From positions 1 through 64,000 of the forward strand of contig JAIXOU010000027.1 in NCBI GenBank assembly GCA_027486585.1: DNA of 64,000 nt, read 5' to 3'. The notes below the pieces were generated by a model, which saw only the letters and a program-made list of their open reading frames with translations, did not search any database and was not told where the DNA came from. Origin of the DNA: Verrucomicrobiaceae bacterium (GTDB taxonomy: Bacteria; Verrucomicrobiota; Verrucomicrobiia; Verrucomicrobiales; Verrucomicrobiaceae). The position numbers and the translations under genes were made by a program. Within the stretch, counting starts at the first letter, position 1. The number at the start of each line of letters is the position of its first letter. Below, one piece after another: positions 58,618 through 64,000 of the stretch.

Positions 58618-58640
58618 GGTGTTGTTTGGGTTGTCTGGTT

Positions 58641-58797
58641 TGTAGGCACGCTCCCGTGAGCGTGAAAGGGGTCGAGGAACGTAGCCGCGCCTGCCAAGGC
58701 GTGGGGGGCGTAGCCGCCTCCGCAGAGGAGGTGGTCTGGAGTGCGCGAGGGATCGTGGCACGCTCGTTCCACGGGCTTGCGCCCGCAGCTACGGGAG
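58641..58797. repeat. REP-like element made of five consecutive hairpins
   Basis: Five perfect stems follow one another: CACGCTC-CCGT-GAGCGTG, CGCCT-GCCA-AGGCG, CCTCC-GCAGA-GGAGG, CGTGG...CCACG and CGGGC-TTGC-GCCCG. Two of them are preceded by the same GTAGCCG unit and followed by GTGG. The element is GC-rich against a less GC-rich surround and lies just upstream of the FN3 gene start. The layout is like REP/BIME elements, which are often moved by RAYT transposases. No such gene is in the window. Confidence 0.75.
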
Positions 58798-58810
58798 GGA
58801 TCATAAAGAC

Positions 58811-58857
58811 GCCTGATTCTGAAAGGTTAAAACCCAACGAATGGGTCTTCATCAGGC
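58811..58857. repeat. Inverted repeat at the edge of the 21-bp array
   Basis: GCCTGAT and ATCAGGC are perfect 7-bp inverted arms 33 bases apart. A small inner inverted pair (ACCC...GGGT) lies inside, as does a stretch resembling a decayed array unit (GAAAGGTTAAAACCC). The right arm ends two bases before array unit 1. Confidence 0.5.
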
Positions 58858-58859
58858 AC

Positions 58860-59277
58860 GGAAAAGGTTTGGTCCGCGATGGAAAAGGTTTGGTCCGCGA
58901 TGGAAAAGGTTTTGTCCGCGATGGAAAAGGTTTAGTCCGTGACGCAAAAGGTTTAATCCGCAACGGACTTAGTTTAGTCCGTGACGCAAAAGGTTTAGTC
59001 CGCGACGGACTTAGTTTAGTCCGGTGGCGAATGACTTTGGTCCGTGATCGAATGAGTTTGGTCCGCGACGGAAATAGTTTTCTGCCAGACGAAAAGGTTT
59101 GGTCCGTCATGGAAAAGGTTAAGTCCACGGCGGAAAAGCTTTTGTCCGAAGCGGAAAAGGTTTGGTCCACGACGGACTTAGTTTTGTCCGAAACGAAAAG
59201 GTTTGGTCCGTCACGGAAAAGGTTAAGTCCGCGACGGAAAAGGTTTTGTCCGCAGCGGAAAAAGTTAAGTCCGTGGC
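58860..59277. repeat. Array of 20 degenerate 21-bp tandem repeats
   Basis: The consensus is near GGAAAAGGTTTGGTCCGCGAC. I count 20 consecutive units. Eighteen are 21 bases and two (starting near 59091 and 59195) are 20 bases. Two variant classes alternate: GGAAAAGGTTTNGTCC and GGACTTAGTTTNGTCC. Junctions can form small hairpins of the type TCCG-CGA-CGGA, some extended to AGTCCG-CGA-CGGACT. The two 20-base units shift the reading frame, so the long ORFs in both directions here (264 and 313 residues) are by-products of a stop-poor repeat and are not annotated as genes. Confidence 0.9.
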
Positions 59278-59881
59278 TCAGAAAACCGGCTCCGGACCTC
59301 ACCAAATCAACACAGCGGCAGAAAAAACCCTTTCGCCAAGGCCAACGGCCCATTCCCGACCGGATAGAATTCAAAGGCTCTGCGAAAACAGCAGGCATCG
59401 TCCCAATCAGCGGGCTTTGATTAAGGACGAACTCAATTATCCAAGGCCTTATCTGATGATAACTCACCTGAAAAGCTCGCTCTGACTCATCAAATAACGC
59501 ATCATTACACTTACTGGCGGCGATTGATAAAACTGAACATTTCATCCTCATTTCTTATTAAATTATGAATTTTATCAAAACCTGACAAGAATTGTTTGCC
59601 CCATGTTCTTAGTCTTTGAATTATTCCATTGAACATGAGGCACTTAAATAAGTTTAAATTCAGAGTCATTTAAGCCAAACACTTATTGACCAAAACCCAA
59701 ATTATACTGGTTAGACGCGATTTGGCAGGAAAACACCCCTGAAAATGCTCCTGAATCAGGTGCGTGCACCAAACCGCTAGTCGAAAGTCTAGACCCGCTA
59801 GCCGTTGATCCACGGATAAGTTTCATTTGTGGTTTGTGAGCACGGCAGGGATAATGCTGGGGTTTCTTGACCGCCTGCACC
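59278..59881. other. Intergenic region upstream of the subtilase gene
   Basis: About 600 bases without a gene I can support. The first 140 bases look like decayed array sequence. The part from about 59540 to 59700 is AT-rich (for example TTATTAAATTATGAATTTT) and is the likely place for the subtilase promoter. No clear -35/-10 pair could be chosen. The short ORFs in this region have no family resemblance. Confidence 0.4.
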
Positions 59882-62800
59882 ATGCCAACCAACACCTTTT
59901 TCAAAATCCTTGGCGGGCTTACCAGCTTGGTTCTGGTGATGTGGGTCACGCAAGAAGCGGTGCAGGAAATCCAGCAAGACATGCCCAAGGCATCTGCAAC
60001 CGAGGTCAATCCACGCAAACAACTTCGAAGCCTGAATTCGATCCAAAAGGTGAGAGCCAATCCTGAGGCTCAGGCGCAGGCCTGGCATGATTTAATGGCA
60101 GGTCGCCCGTTTGTCCTATCGGTGGATGGACGTGCCCAGCGCTTCACGCTTTCTTTATCGGAGCTTTATCTCACCACAGCAGCGACGGACAAACGTTTTC
60201 AAAAGCTCACTCCTCTTGCGAATGCTCAGGCACTCATCCAGGCCGCCAAGGAGCTGAATCCTGAGACGACAGGTTGGGTCATCTATCCTGAAGGGCATGA
60301 AGATGAAGTTCAATCTCGGCAAATCCTGCACAAGCGGATTCACATTCAAACCACGGACCGTGAGAGAACGGTTGCCTTGCTGAAAACCCACGGGCTCAAG
60401 CTAATCAGTGAGCCCGATTACTCGCCCGGCAGCCTCATTGTCGAACCTCTGCAAGGTGGACCCGAGGCCGCCCTCAAAGCCCTTGAACAACTGAGCGGAG
60501 ATCCTTCCATACGATCCATCGGACCGCTACTCCTGCGGCAGATGCAAAAGCACGCCACGCCGAATGATGCTCTTTTCACCTCTCAATGGCATTTGAAAAA
60601 CACAGGCCAAGGTGGTGGCAAAGTCGGCGCAGACATGAACGTCACCTCCGTCTGGGATACCTACAAAGGCCAGGGCATCAAAATCGCCATCGTCGATGAC
60701 GGGCTGCAAATTCTGCATCCAGACTTGGCCCCCAATGCCGACAGTGCGAATCATTATGACTGGAACGATTCCCCAAACGATACCAATCCCGCGCCATCGA
60801 ACTTTGCTGAGGACTTTCATGGAACTTCAGTTGGTGGTGTGGCAGCTGCTCGCGGCAATAACTCGATCGGTGTTTCGGGTGTAGCCCCTGAAGCTACGCT
60901 GGTGGGATTCAGGCTCATTTCTTCACCGACCTCCGATCAAGATGATGCGGAAGCCATGGATCGTGGAAAAGACATCATTCAGATCAAAAACAACAGCTGG
61001 GGTGCCGGCGGTTTTGCTTGGTCACTGAGGCCTGCGGGTGAGCTTATGGAAGCGGCACGTCAAAACGCGACGGAGACGGGACGTCAAGGCAAAGGCACCC
61101 TTTTTGTGTGGTCGGCAGGCAATGGCCGTGAGGAAGGACAACAAGGCCAAAAAGACGGATTTTCCAACTCCATGTTCATCCTGACGGTCGGCGCAACGAA
61201 CAATCAAGGCGCACTAACCGATTACAGTGAAACGGGGTCTCATTTGGTTGTCTGTGCACCCAGCAGTGGTGGCAGTGTGGCTATTTTCACGAGCGATCTT
61301 ACAGGTAACCAAGGTTACAATGAGAGAGGAACAGCCCAAGGTGAGGTCGCCGATCTCGACTACACCCATGACTTCGGCGGCACCTCCTCCGCTGCACCGG
61401 CGGTCTCAGGGGCTCTGGCGCTGATGCTCGAAGCCAATCCCGATTTAAACTGGCGTGATGTGAAGGAGATCCTGCTGCGCACGTCCACACAACTCTTGCC
61501 AGTCGATCCAGGCTGGATTTCCCGCGATGGTGGAGATAGCAGCTTGCCGGTCATTCGACATCATCAGTCCTTTGGGGGAGGCCAAATCGACGTGCAAGCA
61601 GCTGTGACTCTGGCTGAAACATGGACCTCTTTGGGACCCATGATTCAGGACTCTCGGACCTCGAATGCCGCCGCTACCATTCCAGATAATAACACCAAGG
61701 GCATTTCCATTGTGTTTGATTTTAGTACAACGAATCCGATGAGGGTCGAACATGCCAAGCTCAACTTAAATGTGTTTCACTCTTATCGGGGCGATCTAGA
61801 GATCAAACTCACCTCTCCTTCTGGCACGGTCAGCACACTAGCCACCAAGGAATCAGAAGATGATGGCTCCAACTACTACGACTGGAATTTTAGCAGTGTC
61901 CGACACTGGGGTGAATCCGCTAAAGGCAAATGGATCCTCACCATCAAAGATCTCGATCCCCTCACCACAGGAACCTTTGACTCAGCCAGGCTGACCCTCT
62001 ATGGAACCGACTTCACGCCGATTGCAATCACGGCACAGACCACCGCGTCCCAGTTTTTAGCCGCTGGACAGCCGCTGACTCTGGATACCACCTTAACGGG
62101 ACAGGGTACCTTCACTCATTCCTGGCTGCAAAACCTCAAACAAATCGCTACGACCAAGACGCTGCATATCCCTGAAACCAGCCTCAGCCATGCAGGGCGC
62201 TATCAGGTGAAGGTCAGCAATCTAACCGGAAGTGATACTTCAGACATGGTCTCTGTCGGCGTGGTCAATCGCACCCTTCCAGCAACGATCGTCAACTTAG
62301 CCACCAAGGCCAGCATCACAGCCCAGGCCGCAGGCGAAGGCCTCACGTACGAATGGAAACTGAATGGTCAGACGATTCCTAAAGGTGGGAAAATCTCAGG
62401 CATGGATTCCAAAACGCTCTCCATCACGAACATGCAGCCTGGAGACACGGGGCCATACACCTGCGTTGTTCGCATGTCAGGCGTTGCTGAAACGATTGAG
62501 ACGCTACCTCTAACGGTCGAACTTCGCTACAAACCCATCGTGACCCCACGAAGCCTTGATGATGGCATTGTCAGCGGTGCCGTGAACGAGCAGATTTCAG
62601 CAATCCATGGCACCACCCGATTCACCGCCACAGGATTGCCCCCTGGAGTCAGTATCAGCCCCTCCGGCCTACTGACGGGCCGCCCAGGAAGACTTGGAAT
62701 CTATAAAATCAAAATCACGGCGACCAATCTAGCTGGCTCTAGCCCACCCGTGGAATTTGAATGGGATATCCAAGACTTCCCACTCGCGGCACGAGGCACT

Positions 62801-63946
62801 TGGACGGGAATCGTGCAGCGTGATAGCGGCCTGAACACAGGTCTTGGCGGGCGCGTTAAACTCAGCATCTCCAATACAGGCACCTACACTGGAACCATCA
62901 CGTTAGGAACCAAGACCTATGCCTGGGCCAGCCGTATTGATGCCCTGCTTAACAATGCCAACCCGACAACCCCCTTCACCATTTCACGAGGCAGAGTTCT
63001 TACACCGCTGACGGGTAACATTCTTTTGAATCTCAGCACCGACAGGCTCTCTGGCACGATCTCGGATGGATCCAACACGGCGGCTTTTGAAGCGTTTCGA
63101 AATCCGTGGTCGGCAACCAACAAACCCGTTCAGGCAAGCACAGCCTTCAACGCTGCGCTGGAAGTTCCCGAAGCTCTAGCTCTCAATACAGCGTATCCGC
63201 AGGGACATGGCCATGTGAAGATGACAGTCGGCACGACAGGAATCGTGACTTGGGCTGGTAAATTGGCGGATGCCACGACCCTGACGGGAAGCTCTACACT
63301 CGGTCTACTAGGTGAGACTTCTTTTCACGCCATGCTTTATTCAAACACAGGGAGCACCCAAGGATGGAGCACGATCACTTTAGATTCAGGTCTTGTGGAT
63401 GGGACGATGGATTGGTTTAAATCCCCCCAACCTGACAAAAACACAACTCGAACCTATAAATCAGGCATCCCTTTACATACGCTCAAGGTCCGCGGCGCTA
63501 GATACCTGAGACCAGCCTCACCAGCCATGATCCTTGATCTAGATTCGCAGCCCGCAGCGGGACCTCTAACAAACAATGCCAAGCTAAGATTCACGGGACT
63601 CCCCTTATTCACGCGATTCGACCAGACTTTTAAAATCACTCAATCGCTGAGCGCAGTGATGCCCACATTGATCTTGGAAAACCCGCAGGGTGTCAGACTC
63701 AGCTTCAGCGCAACGACGGGGACTCTGAGTGGCACGTTTAGTTTCAGTGATGACGATCCCAATGACAGCACCCTTCCGTATGCCAAAATCTTGCGCATCG
63801 GATCATTCAGCGGACTGCTTGTCACCAGACCAGATCTCAATCAGGGCATCGGTTATTTTAATCTGGCAGAGTTACCCGATACCGTGGGTGAGAAAAGCAC
63901 CTCAACACCCATCATCTCGGGCAAGGCAGAACTTACAAGGCCTTAA
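59882..63946 (+). CDS. Secreted kexin-like subtilase (S8) with P-domain, Ig-like and shared C-terminal module
   Basis: From the ATG at 59882 (MPTNTFFKILGGLTSLVLVMWVTQEAV) this is 1,354 residues with an N-terminal signal or anchor helix. In ORF-track numbering the prodomain runs to about 235. The subtilase domain is about 255-580, with Asp in IAIVDDGLQ, His in FHGTSVGG and Ser in GGTSSAAPAVSG. The proprotein convertase P-domain is about 590-725 (VEHAKLNLNVFHSYRGDLEIKLTSPSG). Two Ig-like domains follow at 730-885, then a He_PIG-like domain 890-975 and the shared module from about 978 to the end. The full triad predicts an active extracellular endoprotease. Neighbouring giant proteins are possible substrates, which is an inference. 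Confidence 0.9.
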   Translation: MPTNTFFKILGGLTSLVLVMWVTQEAVQEIQQDMPKASATEVNPRKQLRSLNSIQKVRANPEAQAQAWHDLMAGRPFVLSVDGRAQRFTLSLSELYLTTAATDKRFQKLTPLANAQALIQAAKELNPETTGWVIYPEGHEDEVQSRQILHKRIHIQTTDRERTVALLKTHGLKLISEPDYSPGSLIVEPLQGGPEAALKALEQLSGDPSIRSIGPLLLRQMQKHATPNDALFTSQWHLKNTGQGGGKVGADMNVTSVWDTYKGQGIKIAIVDDGLQILHPDLAPNADSANHYDWNDSPNDTNPAPSNFAEDFHGTSVGGVAAARGNNSIGVSGVAPEATLVGFRLISSPTSDQDDAEAMDRGKDIIQIKNNSWGAGGFAWSLRPAGELMEAARQNATETGRQGKGTLFVWSAGNGREEGQQGQKDGFSNSMFILTVGATNNQGALTDYSETGSHLVVCAPSSGGSVAIFTSDLTGNQGYNERGTAQGEVADLDYTHDFGGTSSAAPAVSGALALMLEANPDLNWRDVKEILLRTSTQLLPVDPGWISRDGGDSSLPVIRHHQSFGGGQIDVQAAVTLAETWTSLGPMIQDSRTSNAAATIPDNNTKGISIVFDFSTTNPMRVEHAKLNLNVFHSYRGDLEIKLTSPSGTVSTLATKESEDDGSNYYDWNFSSVRHWGESAKGKWILTIKDLDPLTTGTFDSARLTLYGTDFTPIAITAQTTASQFLAAGQPLTLDTTLTGQGTFTHSWLQNLKQIATTKTLHIPETSLSHAGRYQVKVSNLTGSDTSDMVSVGVVNRTLPATIVNLATKASITAQAAGEGLTYEWKLNGQTIPKGGKISGMDSKTLSITNMQPGDTGPYTCVVRMSGVAETIETLPLTVELRYKPIVTPRSLDDGIVSGAVNEQISAIHGTTRFTATGLPPGVSISPSGLLTGRPGRLGIYKIKITATNLAGSSPPVEFEWDIQDFPLAARGTWTGIVQRDSGLNTGLGGRVKLSISNTGTYTGTITLGTKTYAWASRIDALLNNANPTTPFTISRGRVLTPLTGNILLNLSTDRLSGTISDGSNTAAFEAFRNPWSATNKPVQASTAFNAALEVPEALALNTAYPQGHGHVKMTVGTTGIVTWAGKLADATTLTGSSTLGLLGETSFHAMLYSNTGSTQGWSTITLDSGLVDGTMDWFKSPQPDKNTTRTYKSGIPLHTLKVRGARYLRPASPAMILDLDSQPAAGPLTNNAKLRFTGLPLFTRFDQTFKITQSLSAVMPTLILENPQGVRLSFSATTGTLSGTFSFSDDDPNDSTLPYAKILRIGSFSGLLVTRPDLNQGIGYFNLAELPDTVGEKSTSTPIISGKAELTRP

Positions 63947-64000
63947 GCTGAGCCCAAGTCGCGCCCCAACCACCGGTCTGGGCACTGGCAGGCCAAGTGA

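Noticed and set aside
58860-59277. CRISPR array
   Set aside because: The units are directly adjacent with no variable spacers and no cas genes are in the window.
58626-59420. 264-residue plus-strand ORF with GKGLVRD repeats
   Set aside because: Same array read on the other strand. The repeat motif changes from GKGLVRD to EKVWS to KRFGPS because of the two short units.
58610-59551. 313-residue minus-strand ORF with SRTKPFP repeats
   Set aside because: It is the translation of the 21-bp array and REP-like element. The 20-base units change the peptide pattern partway, so no frame is under selection.
63934-64000. C-terminus of a convergent minus-strand gene at the window edge
   Set aside because: A frame ending TGGWGATWAQLKAL-stop is open and looks protein-like, but only about 20 codons are inside the window, too few to support a call.

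Overview
The window reads as a chromosomal segment of a Verrucomicrobiota bacterium, most likely near Verrucomicrobiaceae. This is inferred from gene content, not from a database search. The pointers are giant secreted proteins with lamin-tail, CotH, PA14, Kelch, LamG and Ig domains, a lone Tat-exported DUF1552 protein, a ThuA-domain protein, a stand-alone type II prepilin, a helical plus FN3 protein, PurT-type purine synthesis and a menaquinone methyltransferase. Most genes have weak Shine-Dalgarno signals.

Layout. 1-950: two tRNAs on the plus strand (one cut by the window edge), menG and tRNA-Leu(CAG) on the minus strand. 1159-3319: der and a zinc-ribbon coiled-coil protein. 3324-13607: one minus-strand gene for a ~3,430-residue secreted protein. 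13725-16866: minus-strand operon ribBA-ribH-nusB-ftsY. 17092-18555: a prepilin and a superoxide dismutase, each with a convincing terminator. 18860-24805: an amidase lipoprotein, an SHD1-like secreted protein, a NUDIX hydrolase coupled to a membrane protein, folC and purT. 24921-33670: sufS-sufU, a DUF1552 protein, scpB, pheA, an AsmA-like protein, a YejK/NdpA-like nucleoid protein and a secreted protein. 33736-41253: a ThuA protein, then a TetR regulator and a complete RND tripartite efflux system. 41237-46693: an M20 peptidase, a HAD phosphatase, ligA and an enolase-superfamily gene broken by an in-frame amber codon. 46817-50473: trpA-dapF-dapA, a membrane-anchored coiled-coil protein and a VOC protein.

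The last 13.5 kb (50492-63946) is accessory and surface-oriented. It holds an H-type lectin-like protein, a 2,155-residue Kelch/Ig/LamG/cadherin protein, a helical plus FN3 protein, a kexin-like subtilase with P-domain, and a non-coding block with a multi-hairpin REP-like element and a 20-copy array of a 21-bp repeat. A possible transposase relic sits upstream of the Kelch gene.

The most notable observations are these. First, a long repetitive module (GxYxGLV ... GxLxLG ... end-of-protein strands) recurs in all three giant secreted proteins and seems not to match a domain I can name. Second, there is the 21-bp array, whose indels break reading frame, so it looks like a DNA or RNA element and not a protein repeat. 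Third, matched palindromes at the tetR and efflux promoters suggest an autoregulated operator, and a hairpin lies over the tetR start. Fourth, the enolase-superfamily gene keeps its catalytic residues despite the amber codon.
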